Shown here: positions 7,922 through 16,312 of the stretch, in pieces
How positions within the stretch are numbered: the stretch's first letter is position 1
Layout: each line of letters begins with the position of its first letter
NCBI RefSeq assembly: GCF_024129865.1
Contig: NZ_JAMYFE010000094.1
Location: forward strand, 1 to 64,000
Direction: 5' to 3'
Origin: Stieleria tagensis
GTDB taxonomy: Bacteria; Planctomycetota; Planctomycetia; Pirellulales; Pirellulaceae
Length of the DNA: 64,000 bases
Translations under genes and position numbers: made by a program
The notes under the pieces: model-generated
Told to the model about the DNA's origin: nothing
What the model saw: only the letters and a program-made list of their open reading frames with translations
Database searches by the model: none

Positions 7922-8134
7922 ATGAAAGCCCAGGCAGCAGAAAATACAGCCAGTTTGATCGATAGCAAGCCACTGTTGATGACGGCTCGCGAAGTTGCGT
8001 CAGTTCTGAGATTGGCAGAGCCCACTGTTAGGAAACTTGCCGCGAACGGCAAATTGCCCGGTCTGGAAGCTGGGTCTTCAATTCGCTTTCGTCGCGACGC
8101 TATCGAAGCTTTGATCGGCCCTCTGTCGAGCTGA
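7922..8134 (+). CDS. AlpA/excisionase-like helix-turn-helix protein
   Basis: 70 residues with an ATG at 7922. Residues 18-65 (LLMTAREVASVLRLAEPT, VRKLAANGKLPGLEAG, IRFRRDAIEALI) have the winged helix-turn-helix pattern of the HTH_17/AlpA/Xis group: helix, turn, recognition helix, Gly-Lys-Leu-Pro wing, Arg-Phe-Arg. These proteins control excision or activate integrase genes of prophages and satellites. It heads the terminase gene group, and the putative integrase remnant lies at 8956-9727. Confidence 0.75.
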   Translation: MKAQAAENTASLIDSKPLLMTAREVASVLRLAEPTVRKLAANGKLPGLEAGSSIRFRRDAIEALIGPLSS

Positions 8135-8222
8135 CAGTTCGTCGCGGAAGCTGGCTGCACGGTGCAATGGGCGTCCTTTTGGCGGTGCCGTGCAGTCAGC
8201 CCGCGTTTGGAAAAACTCAAAA

Positions 8223-8426
8223 ATGGAAGATATCGAAGGGCTAGTTTCGACCATCGCTGAAATCGCTGCAAACTTCGATGCCGCAGAACGGACTGTCCAT
8301 TTGTCGAGAGGGAAGGGCTGCCCAGGCTTCGAGGTTCAAGGGGCTTATGACCTGAAAGCGATTGCAGATTGGCGGGCGATCAATTCGAAGCCCAAAGACG
8401 GTCAAAGCTGGCTTCGCGCCAAGTAA
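8223..8426 (+). CDS. Nu1-like terminase small subunit / HTH protein
   Basis: 67 residues from the ATG at 8223. A GTG at 8190 would add eleven. The pattern VSTIAEIAANFDAAERTV, CPGFEV, then AYDLKAIADWR fits the DNA-binding domain of phage lambda Nu1-type small terminase subunits: HTH, Cys-Pro-Gly turn, and a YDL..I..WR helix. The partner large subunit gene starts about 200 bases downstream. Small terminases select the DNA to be packaged. This one is short and may be only the DNA-binding domain. Confidence 0.55.
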   Translation: MEDIEGLVSTIAEIAANFDAAERTVHLSRGKGCPGFEVQGAYDLKAIADWRAINSKPKDGQSWLRAK

Positions 8427-8430
8427 CGAA

Positions 8431-8634
8431 TTGGATCGATTCACCGAAGAACTTGACGTGAAACTAGAAACCGCAATCAAGGGAATCAAAGCCAAAGCAG
8501 CCGCGATTGTAGGGCAGACCATCGAAGCAACCGACATCGGCGAAGCATTTGACGTGACAATCGACGACGACGCGACACGATATGAACTCACGCTAAAAAT
8601 CGATGGCAAGGACGCTGCAACATGGCAAGTATGA
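8431..8634 (+). CDS. Small protein between the terminase genes
   Basis: 67 residues from the TTG at 8431, four bases after the previous stop. A further TTG at 8362 would overlap the previous gene. The first half is helical (DRFTEELDVKLETAIKGIK), the second acidic and beta-like (TIDDDATRYELTLKIDG). It overlaps the terminase gene by 13 bases, so coupling is likely. No family is recognised. The start choice is uncertain. Confidence 0.45.
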   Translation: MDRFTEELDVKLETAIKGIKAKAAAIVGQTIEATDIGEAFDVTIDDDATRYELTLKIDGKDAATWQV

Positions 8635-9053
8635 TCTGCAACGCTGAGCCCGTTCTGCCGTTGTCGCTATCGACACTCGCGGCATTTGACAGACCAAGAG
8701 ACTTTTCGAGCTGGCAGTTTCTCTATGACTTCGGAACAAATCACAAGGGCGACCCGTTTGGCGGCGCTAGCTACCCCTATCTGAAGGGCATCTGCGATGC
8801 GTGGGACAATCCGCAAGTCCGCAGAGTGTTCTTTCGTGCTTGTTCGCGAGTCGGCAAAACTGAGATCAATCTAGGGCTGCATGTTGCAAGTCAACACTCT
8901 GATCCTGATGTTGGGCTGATCGCAACACCGACCGAAGCGCTACTTCGCAAGGGGATCAAAGACCGCTTGTGGCCAATGCTGACATTGAATTCAAAAACGC
9001 AGCCGGACCTACCAGCAAAGCACCTGCGCGCCGCAAGTACGCATCAAGCGTAG
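8622..9053 (+). pseudogene. GpA-type large terminase, truncated after the ATPase start
   Basis: 143 residues, of which the first 125 match the N-terminal ATPase region of GpA-type phage terminases: YPYLKGICDAWDNPQVRRV, the Walker A-like SRVGKTE, then VGLIATPTEALLRKGIKDRL. Intact members have about 600 residues and a C-terminal nuclease. Here homology-like sequence stops near 9030, and the frame ends at 9053 inside sequence that codes on the other strand. The deletion has removed the rest of the packaging and head genes, so the element cannot make particles by itself. Confidence 0.7.
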
Positions 9054-9727
9054 GTGACTCAAATGCGGCATTGATGCCAGTGCTTTCGGGCAGGCTGTCA
9101 AGAAAAAGATCGACTTCGCGGCGGACGTTGTCGGCGCGTTTGAGGATCGAATTCTCTTGAACACTCTCGATAAACGCCCTGGCGAGCGCGCGGACGCTAT
9201 CAACCTCCGCTGGGTCAGACTCCCAGGGCAGCGCACCGACTGGGGGCTTTGGCTTCGCTGGAACCTTGCCCTGTGGCAAGCCCCTTGCTGGCTGATCTAG
9301 CAGGGCTTCAGTCGGCTGCCAGTGAATTGCTTTTAGCGTAGTGGCAGTTTCGCGTATCTCATCGCAAGGGTATTCGGTGACAGTCGCAGTTGCTTGCTCA
9401 GATTGCCGAATCGAAGAATCTACAACGCCCCGAATGTACTGACGTTCCAGCGAACCGAATCCGTTACTGTGCTTCGCGGACTGCCGCAACAACTGGTGCC
9501 CAAGATTCGCGAATAGGGTTTTCGCGATTCGCTTCAGAGGCTGCGTCGATTGACGCTCTTATCTTTCGCCACTCTCTGAAACACCGCTGATAACTAGACT
9601 CTTTCGTCTCGTATTCGGTTAGCGGAAAATAGCGGTAACGTCCGTGATTCTTCTTTCGCCACCTTCGTTCAGACTTGCGAAAGGTGAGAAGAAATACCCG
9701 GTAAGTTCCCGGATGGGTGTCAAGAAG
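8956..9727 (-). pseudogene. Frameshifted gene next to tRNA-Pro, possibly an integrase remnant
   Basis: Two minus-strand frames join into one protein-like sequence. Frame A (9727 down to a stop at 9464) has no usable start and reads TYRVFLLTFRKSERRWRKK then GRYRYFPLTEYETKESSYQ and REWRKIRASIDAASEANRE. Frame B (about 9492 to 8956) continues with GFGSLERQYIRGVVDSS and AEVDSVRALARAFIESVQ. The RWRKKxxGxxxYF pattern resembles the N-terminal motif of some planctomycete tyrosine recombinases, and the gene sits directly at the 3' end of tRNA-Pro, the usual place for int. No catalytic R-H-R-Y part is left. The frameshift is well supported, the integrase identity is tentative. Confidence 0.4.
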
Positions 9728-9751
9728 TCAAGCAAAACACCGTAAAAACAG

Positions 9752-9825
9752 TCGGGGCGACACGATTCGAACGTGCGACCTTCTGGTCCCAAACCAGACG
9801 CTCTACCAGGCTGAGCTACGCCCCG
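9752..9825 (-). tRNA. tRNA-Pro(UGG)
   Basis: Read on the minus strand, the acceptor stem CGGGGCG pairs with CGCCCCG. The D-arm (GTAGCTCAGCCTGGTAGAGC), an anticodon stem TCTGG/CCAGA with loop TTTGGGA (anticodon TGG) and a T-arm containing GTTCGAATC complete a 74-base cloverleaf. CCA is not encoded. The 3' end faces the decayed element, consistent with an attachment site in this tRNA. No second copy of the tRNA 3' end was found on the left. Confidence 0.95.
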
Positions 9826-9897
9826 AAACGGCGTTGTGGCGACAGAGTAACCGAGTCAGCCGTTTTGCGAAAGGTTCACTTGGCTAGGTTTTTTTTC

Positions 9898-10356
9898 TTA
9901 GCTCCGTTGGGCCGGTTCACCGTTACCCAGCTGGGCCAAAACCTGTAGAACCCCGTTCAAATGCGCTAGACGCGGGCCGAAGCGGTCGACGAATTCGTTC
10001 AACATGAACTCGCTTTCCTCCAACCCACCTTCGCTATCGACAATTTCTTCCGTCAAATTGTCTAAAAATTGCGTCTGAACGCGACTCAGTGTCTCGGCGG
10101 CCGTCCGGCAGGAACGCGCCAGATCGGGATTGGCGTCCTTCCATTGCTGCAGTTCGTTGGCTCGCTGCTCGTTGACCGAGTTATTTTGCTGAATCAACTG
10201 CTCGAGCAACTGATTTTGCTGCTGCTGGCCTGCGACCAAGTGACGCAACAGGTCAATCGCAACCTGATCCTTGGACTTTCGTGGCTCGGCTTCGGATTCC
10301 GCAGTCACATCGATGCGAAAAACGGGCGACAGAGGTTCGTGGTCGTAAGACGACAT
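9898..10356 (-). CDS. Glutamine-rich coiled-coil protein, function unknown
   Basis: 152 residues from the ATG at 10356. After a short N-terminal region, residues 40-70 (LVAGQQQQNQLLEQLIQQNN) are Gln/Leu-rich heptads and should form a coiled coil. A helical middle and an acidic C-terminal helix follow. It is cytoplasmic, with no signal or membrane helix. It resembles conserved planctomycete proteins of unknown function. Confidence 0.6.
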   Translation of the reverse strand: MSSYDHEPLSPVFRIDVTAESEAEPRKSKDQVAIDLLRHLVAGQQQQNQLLEQLIQQNNSVNEQRANELQQWKDANPDLARSCRTAAETLSRVQTQFLDNLTEEIVDSEGGLEESEFMLNEFVDRFGPRLAHLNGVLQVLAQLGNGEPAQRS

Positions 10357-10688
10357 GTGCAATCAATCCTTGGAATCAGCGACGTAGCGAATAAGCCCCG
10401 AGTATAACCCGCAAGATTTTCACTTGTCGATTAATTAGAACGCCGCCGGCAAAATTCCCGCCGCTCTGCAGGAAAAATCGCGCGATTGGGAATTTCTTCA
10501 TTTCAGCCAACTGCGATCTGGGCGGCACGACCGTTAAAGTCGGCATGACCAGAACGCCGAAGGGTATCGGGGAGGTGATCATTGTCATGGGCGCACCAAT
10601 CGATCGCTCATGACCGACCACCGAAACTGACGTCTTGGCGTACTGTCGCCGGGGATGTCCCCGATTTGTGTTGTTGGTTCAGGATCGA
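10357..10688. other. Intergenic region between divergent genes
   Basis: About 330 bases between divergent starts. A 70-residue minus-strand ORF (ATG at 10588, stop at 10376) crosses it, but its composition does not convince me. CGGGGATGTCCCCG (about 10650-10663) is a short palindrome upstream of the plus-strand operon. Confidence 0.4.
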
Positions 10689-11246
10689 ATGCCAGAAAAC
10701 AAGCCCGAAACGACCGATGCGACCATCGGCTATTTCACCGTCGTCGAAGATGAACGAACTGGTTGGACCGGAGGATTGCTGATTTTGGATCGCGGCGGAC
10801 GACCGCTGGAATTCCAGTGCACGCTCCCGGTCCGCCCCACGCGAGCCCACGAGATCCTATTCGGCCCGACGCTGCGGTCGCACCTGGTCGGCCAGGTGAT
10901 CGGCAAACTGCTGATCTCCAAGTGCCGCACGCCGCTGACGTTGCTGTGCTGTGACCAGATCGAAGGCTTGGCGGTCGAAGCATTCACCCAATCACCGGTG
11001 GCATTGATCCGCGAAGCCGCAGAGGTCGACGAGGGCCCGATCTCGCTGGACATGCTGGCCGGATCGGAGACGGTCGAAGTCGCCGGAGCCACGTTTATCG
11101 TGCCGATGGAACAGCGCGAACGCGTCGCCGGATTGGCATCCCAGTACCGAGATCTGCCGGACGCCGTGGAACCGTTCGAGCGGATTCGAGAAGCGATCAA
11201 GGAAGCCCATTCACAACTCGCTCGCCAGCGACCGGAAGCCGCCTAA
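10689..11246 (+). CDS. Conserved planctomycete protein paired with the SNF2 helicase
   Basis: 185 residues. The ATG at 10689 is chosen because AGGA lies just upstream, although the frame is open for 54 bases before it. The N-terminus alternates beta strands (IGYFTVVEDERTGWTGGLLI, LEFQCTLPVRPTRAHEILFG) and the C-terminus is helical. No catalytic motif is recognised. Its stop TAA shares a base with the ATG of the helicase gene (TAATG), so the two products are made in a coupled way and probably work together. Confidence 0.65.
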   Translation: MPENKPETTDATIGYFTVVEDERTGWTGGLLILDRGGRPLEFQCTLPVRPTRAHEILFGPTLRSHLVGQVIGKLLISKCRTPLTLLCCDQIEGLAVEAFTQSPVALIREAAEVDEGPISLDMLAGSETVEVAGATFIVPMEQRERVAGLASQYRDLPDAVEPFERIREAIKEAHSQLARQRPEAA

Positions 11247-12994
11247 TGAGTTTCTTTTCGCCTCGCGGGCCCAACCTGATGCGTCCGGCTGTGGGCAAGT
11301 CCGAATTGGTCGCGCAAATTGATCCGCTGAATTCGTGGACCAGCGATTCTCTGTTCGATCTGACAACCTGTTCGCTGCCGTTGCCGTCGATCGATCCCGT
11401 GGCAATCCCGATCCGGCTGAAACCGTTTGTCACGCGAACCCAGGGGTTCCTGTTTCCCGACTCGGCCCGTTGGATTCCGCCTCAGGCGCCCGGCGCGGTC
11501 AACGCCGAACCAAAGCCTCGTAAACCGAGCGTCGGCAAGAAACACAATCGAATCAAGCCGCCATCGGACATCGTCAAACTGCAGGATCGTCTGTATTACC
11601 TGTTGCAACCGCCGCTGGACCTGCTGGTCGGCAGTGGCCAACTGAATTTTCCGTTCGAACCCTTTCCGTACCAGTTGGACGGGATGGCGTTTCTATTCCC
11701 CCGCTACGCCGGCATCCTGGCCGATGAAATGGGATTGGGGAAAACGATGCAGGCGATCAGTACGATTCGCATGTTGCTGTGCAGCGGCGAAGTCCGCAGC
11801 GTGTTGCTAGTGTGCCCGAAACCGCTGGTCACCAACTGGCTGCGAGAGTTCAGTGTTTGGGCGCCCGAGATTCCGATCGTCGCCATCGAAGGCAACTCGA
11901 CCAAACGCGACTTCCAGTGGCGCTCTCCGCAGGTCCCTGTCAAAGTGGCCAACTATGAATTGCTGAAACGTGACGAGTCGACGGTGATCGACGGCGGACT
12001 GCATTTCGACCTGGTGGTCTTGGACGAGGCCCAGCGAATCAAAAACCGCACCAGCACCACGAGTGAAGTGGTGCGCAGCATCCCCCGCACCCGGTCGTGG
12101 GCGTTGACCGGAACCCCGGTCGAAAACTGCCCGGACGACTTGGTCGGCATCTTTGAATTCCTGTCACCGGGGTACTTAAAACCCGGGATGCCGATGCCGC
12201 AAATCGCCAAACAAGCCGGGGGCTATATCCTGCGACGCACCAAAGACATGGTGCTCGATGACATGCCGCCAAAACTATACCGCGACGCGGAATTAGATTT
12301 GACACCGGAGCAGTGGTCGACCTACGAAGCTGCAGAGAAAGAAGGTGTCGTGCACCTGGAAAACCTGGAACAATCGCTGACGATTCAACACGTTTTCGAA
12401 TTGGTTTTGCGGCTGAAACAGATCTGCAACTTTGATCCCGTCACCGGCAGCAGTTGCAAACTGGAGCGATTGGTCGCTGACATCGAAGAAGTCGCCGCGA
12501 GTGGCAAGAAAGCGATTGTGTTTAGCCAGTGGGTGAAAAGTCTGGATAAGATTCGCGACGCGTTACAGCCGTTTGGACCGCTGGAATACCATGGAAAAAT
12601 CCCGCAAAAGAAACGCAACGGTGTGATCGACCAATTCAAAGAAGATCCCAATAGTCACGTGATTCTGATGAGCTACGGTGCGGGCAGCGTCGGACTGAAT
12701 CTACAGTTTTGTGAATACGTGTTCCTGTTCGATCGCTGGTGGAATCCGGCGGTGGAAGACCAAGCGATCAACCGTGCTCACCGATTGGGTGCCAAAGGCG
12801 CGGTCACGGTGACAAAGATGATGGCGATGGGGACGATCGAGCAACGCATCAACGACGTGCTGGACAAGAAACGCGAAATGTTCGACACGCTGTTTTCAGG
12901 CAACGAGACCCCCACACAGAAGGTGGGATTGAGCCGCGAAGAGATCTTTGGACTGTTTGATTTGCGCGCCCCCTGTGGCAAAAAAGTGGCTTAG
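11246..12994 (+). CDS. SNF2-family DNA helicase/ATPase
   Basis: 582 residues. After a 130-residue N-terminal extension, a superfamily 2 SNF2 core follows: Walker A LADEMGLGKT at about 157-166, Walker B VLDEAQRIKN at about 256-265, ALTGTPVEN motif III, then the C-terminal helicase lobe with VFSQWVKSLDKIRDAL, GAGSVGLNLQ and RWWNPAVEDQAINRAHRLGA at about 495-515. These ATPases translocate on duplex DNA and remodel protein-DNA complexes, and bacterial members act in transcription recycling or repair. It is a short form without extra domains. It overlaps the convergent beta-helix gene by four bases. Confidence 0.9.
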   Translation: MSFFSPRGPNLMRPAVGKSELVAQIDPLNSWTSDSLFDLTTCSLPLPSIDPVAIPIRLKPFVTRTQGFLFPDSARWIPPQAPGAVNAEPKPRKPSVGKKHNRIKPPSDIVKLQDRLYYLLQPPLDLLVGSGQLNFPFEPFPYQLDGMAFLFPRYAGILADEMGLGKTMQAISTIRMLLCSGEVRSVLLVCPKPLVTNWLREFSVWAPEIPIVAIEGNSTKRDFQWRSPQVPVKVANYELLKRDESTVIDGGLHFDLVVLDEAQRIKNRTSTTSEVVRSIPRTRSWALTGTPVENCPDDLVGIFEFLSPGYLKPGMPMPQIAKQAGGYILRRTKDMVLDDMPPKLYRDAELDLTPEQWSTYEAAEKEGVVHLENLEQSLTIQHVFELVLRLKQICNFDPVTGSSCKLERLVADIEEVAASGKKAIVFSQWVKSLDKIRDALQPFGPLEYHGKIPQKKRNGVIDQFKEDPNSHVILMSYGAGSVGLNLQFCEYVFLFDRWWNPAVEDQAINRAHRLGAKGAVTVTKMMAMGTIEQRINDVLDKKREMFDTLFSGNETPTQKVGLSREEIFGLFDLRAPCGKKVA

Positions 12995-15900
12995 AACCAT
13001 TCCATTGCCACCAACTGTTCCAAAGCGCGATCGGCGGATTCGCGGTTGATCGAATCTAAGAAATCAGATTGAATCGACTCGGGTTCTCCATCGGCGCGCT
13101 GTTGGCCGAGATAGTTGATCACGCCCAGAGCATCGATCGGAGTCAAGCGACCGTCACGATTGACGTCGAAGAAAAAATCCGGAATCGAATCAAACTCGGC
13201 CGGATCGTTCAATTCTTGCGTGTCGGGATCAAAAACGAATTGGCCGGCCAATGCGTTGATCACAATCAGTGCGTCACGCGGCGTCACATCGTTATTGCCA
13301 TCGACATCTTGAGTGACGAGCGGGTTGGACCACAGCTGCGAATACAAGACGCGGATCTCGATTCCATCCGCTTGGAATCGTCGGGCTAGGCTGCCGTCGA
13401 TCCACTGATGACCGACATATTCCCAGCCATCCAGGGTCGACAGCGGGCCCGATGAATCGACACGCCAATCCAAACCGACAGTCGGATTCACAAGCGCCGA
13501 ACGCAGCAACCGTGGTGTGATGCGAACACCGTGTGCAAATTCATCGTCCAGCGTCGGCTGAACATTTTCGCCGAACGTCACTCGCGATTCGCTTGGATCG
13601 ACGTAGGTACGCGAGAAAACGATCGAGTCACTTCCGCCATTTGCATCCACTGTAATCGGCGGAAGATTTCCAGCATCAATCGGACGTCCCGTCAAATCGG
13701 CCAACTCCATCGCATCATCACCGTGAGTGCCACGGAGGGTGATGGCGTTTACGTGTTCACTGGCAACCGCCAAGATGATTTCGTTCGCCGCCGTGATCAC
13801 CACATTGTCTGAATCTAACAACAGACCGATCGGTCCATTGGCAGAACTGACGGTGACGTTGCGATTGACTTCGTAGGATCCGATGTCAGTGAGATTGCCG
13901 CCGCTGGTCCCCGCCAACGCCACGCTTCTGGGTTGCCCCAACACATCGATCGGAATCGGTTCCGAAAGGTCACCGTCATTGTCCAGGTCAAATTGATCGG
14001 GTGGCAGCCGAGTGTCGTCGGCGGCATCAATGGCCGGGCTGTCTGGCAGCGGCGCGTGGGCGGCCAATCCGTTGGTGCCAATCAGACGCCCAGCCAACCG
14101 AGGGTCGGTATTGCCAAGATCCAATGCGCTAAGGCCTGCGAGTGAGTCGTCGATGACCAGATTCGATCCATGCGACACGATTCGTCCGGGCAGGTCAGCG
14201 TCGGCCAAGACGTTAACGATTGATTGGGTCCCCACAACTGAGGATGCAAAAATATTGCTGGTCAACTCGATGGTTCCTTGCAGACCGAAATCTGGACGAA
14301 CAACAACGTCGCCACCGATGGGAGCCTCGTTATCGACGAACGTTGAATTTTGAATCGAAGTGACTCGCACGAAGTCGGGGTTGCTGATCCGAGTGTGCAC
14401 GGCGCCGGCAGATTCACCCGCCGTATTTCCACTGGCGGTGACGCCGGTCATCGTGATCGATGAATTGAGCACACCGACCGCGCCACCGTTTGTCGCCGAA
14501 CGATTGGATACGAACGACGAATTGACCACATCCGCCGTCATCGCCCGGACGAACAGAGCCCCGGCAGCATAGGGTGACCGGTTATTTTCAAAATGCGTTT
14601 CCCGGACGACCAAGTGATTGCGAAACGCAAAGATCGCACCACCCGCTGACGGCGCGTTGCCGCCGATCAGTCGCAGACCTTGAATGGTGAATGTGATCCC
14701 CAGCTCCTCATTTGCCTGGAAGACAAAATGACGGTTTTGCTGGTCCGCATCGATCGTCAATCGATCCGCACCCAGCCCAACTAAATCCAGTTCGTCGTAA
14801 ACGTATAACGTCCGCCCACTCGAAAGTGTGATCGTTTCACCCTGCAGCGATTCCGCAAACGAAATCGAATTGGATCCCCGTTTCAGATTGGACAATTGAA
14901 TCGCTTCACGTAATGTCAAATCGTTCAGGTCGGGTTGCTGATCCCGGAACTGAACGTCAGCGGTATTGGAAACGACCAACTGCTGGGGAATGAACCGCTG
15001 CGATTGAATTTCAAACGCGCCTGCATCGACCGTTGGCACTCCGCTGCCAGCATCGATCACGCGGGAAAACGTCGCTCCACGTTGATCACTTTGAATCGCT
15101 TGGTCATCGGCGGTTCCCATCAATCGATCCGGCCCCGGTCCGACCGCCAAATCGTTGCGGCCCAAATCGACTGCAAAATCAAGCGGATGCATTGCCAGCG
15201 TCGGCACCGGTCCGCCATGATCATCCAGGGTGTCGGGGGTTCGTTCGAATGACAAGACACGCCGATCGAGCACAGTCGTGTCGTCCAGGCGGACGGAATG
15301 GTCGACCAGATTGCCGCCGAGCGAGACCACCGAAGTCGACGCGCCAAAGTCATCCGCTAACAATTCGGGCTGCGTTGACGATCCAAAAATGATCGAATTG
15401 GCAAACCGAAAAACCGCCTCGCCGGCGTCGCCACCGCTGCGAATGTTACGCCCGGTCGGGGCCTGGTTATTGACCATGGTGACGTGCACCAAATCGACAA
15501 CAGATCGGCCACCAGGATCATTCGAAAAATGATCCAAACCACCGCCCACTTGGCTGGCCTGGTTATCGGTGAGTGTGGTATTGGTCAGTGTCACCAACGA
15601 ATTCTGAATCGAAATTCCGCCACCAAATGCGGCTTGGTTGTTGGTGATCGTCGTGCCATCGATGTGCGTGATGGTGTTGTCCAGATGCAATCCGCCGCCC
15701 ACGTCCGCACGACTCGATTGAACCAGCAGATCACTGACCAGCAGGCTAGAACGGTTTGACGACACAAACAGCACGCTACCGCCAAAGCCTGGTGCGGCCG
15801 AGGATGCTGCCAGGGCATTGCCGTTTTGCAGCGTCATCGCGGAAAGTTCAAATTGTTGTGTCGCCGAATCGTCGCTCAGGACAAACACGCGAGATTGATT

Positions 15901-16212
15901 CCCCGCATCAATCACGGTCTGATCGGCGCCGGATCCGACGATCGACAAGGATTCAGTGATCCACAATTCCCCCAGCGCCAAGTCGATCGTGCGTCCCGAC
16001 AACGAGGGGGCAAACTCAATCACATCGGCTCCGGCACTGCCGGCCAAACTGCCGTCAACGCTGATGTTTTGATTGGCTGCCATGACCGCTTCGCGAAGTG
16101 TCAATTGGCCGTCGTCGAAAACACGATCATCGGCACTTGTCACTACGAGCGTGGCCAAGACACGTCGCGATTCCAAATGCTGCAATGCCGGGCGAAAACG
16201 AGTGGAGCTCAT
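12991..16212 (-). CDS. Large secreted beta-helix protein with dockerin-like EF-hands
   Basis: 1073 residues. The N-terminus RPALQHLESRRVLATLVV is the planctomycete LEPR-XLL-type export motif. Two copies of a CSLREA-like segment (LTLREAVMAANQN near 37, LTLREAIQLSNLKRG near 435) each precede runs of Asn/Gly-rich repeats of a right-handed parallel beta-helix (for example AFGGGISIQNSLVTLTNTTL). The C-terminus has two calcium-binding loops, DVDGNNDVTPRDAL (about 967) and DVNRDGRLTPIDAL (about 1016), as in dockerin type I. The protein is probably cell-surface or extracellular, either adhesive or polysaccharide binding. No catalytic residues were identified. Confidence 0.8.
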   Translation of the reverse strand: MSSTRFRPALQHLESRRVLATLVVTSADDRVFDDGQLTLREAVMAANQNISVDGSLAGSAGADVIEFAPSLSGRTIDLALGELWITESLSIVGSGADQTVIDAGNQSRVFVLSDDSATQQFELSAMTLQNGNALAASSAAPGFGGSVLFVSSNRSSLLVSDLLVQSSRADVGGGLHLDNTITHIDGTTITNNQAAFGGGISIQNSLVTLTNTTLTDNQASQVGGGLDHFSNDPGGRSVVDLVHVTMVNNQAPTGRNIRSGGDAGEAVFRFANSIIFGSSTQPELLADDFGASTSVVSLGGNLVDHSVRLDDTTVLDRRVLSFERTPDTLDDHGGPVPTLAMHPLDFAVDLGRNDLAVGPGPDRLMGTADDQAIQSDQRGATFSRVIDAGSGVPTVDAGAFEIQSQRFIPQQLVVSNTADVQFRDQQPDLNDLTLREAIQLSNLKRGSNSISFAESLQGETITLSSGRTLYVYDELDLVGLGADRLTIDADQQNRHFVFQANEELGITFTIQGLRLIGGNAPSAGGAIFAFRNHLVVRETHFENNRSPYAAGALFVRAMTADVVNSSFVSNRSATNGGAVGVLNSSITMTGVTASGNTAGESAGAVHTRISNPDFVRVTSIQNSTFVDNEAPIGGDVVVRPDFGLQGTIELTSNIFASSVVGTQSIVNVLADADLPGRIVSHGSNLVIDDSLAGLSALDLGNTDPRLAGRLIGTNGLAAHAPLPDSPAIDAADDTRLPPDQFDLDNDGDLSEPIPIDVLGQPRSVALAGTSGGNLTDIGSYEVNRNVTVSSANGPIGLLLDSDNVVITAANEIILAVASEHVNAITLRGTHGDDAMELADLTGRPIDAGNLPPITVDANGGSDSIVFSRTYVDPSESRVTFGENVQPTLDDEFAHGVRITPRLLRSALVNPTVGLDWRVDSSGPLSTLDGWEYVGHQWIDGSLARRFQADGIEIRVLYSQLWSNPLVTQDVDGNNDVTPRDALIVINALAGQFVFDPDTQELNDPAEFDSIPDFFFDVNRDGRLTPIDALGVINYLGQQRADGEPESIQSDFLDSINRESADRALEQLVAMEWF

Positions 16213-16312
16213 AAAAACGGCCGGTCAAATCAGGAAAAGAATGAGTAGCACGAGGAAAACAAGTGTACACGTTCGGGATCTGGGCTGCAGGCGTCGCGCT
16301 GATGCTGCCTGG

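Noticed and set aside
8969-9160. Plus-strand ORF in the terminase/convergent overlap
   Set aside because: It begins within the truncated terminase and ends in sequence that codes on the other strand. No motif.
9752-9825. A second attachment copy of the tRNA-Pro 3' end
   Set aside because: I looked for GGGGCGACACGATTCGAAC on the left side of the accessory block and did not find it, so no attL/attR pair is claimed.
10376-10588. Minus-strand ORF of about 70 residues between divergent genes
   Set aside because: No family, no convincing ribosome site, and an atypical composition. I treat it as intergenic.
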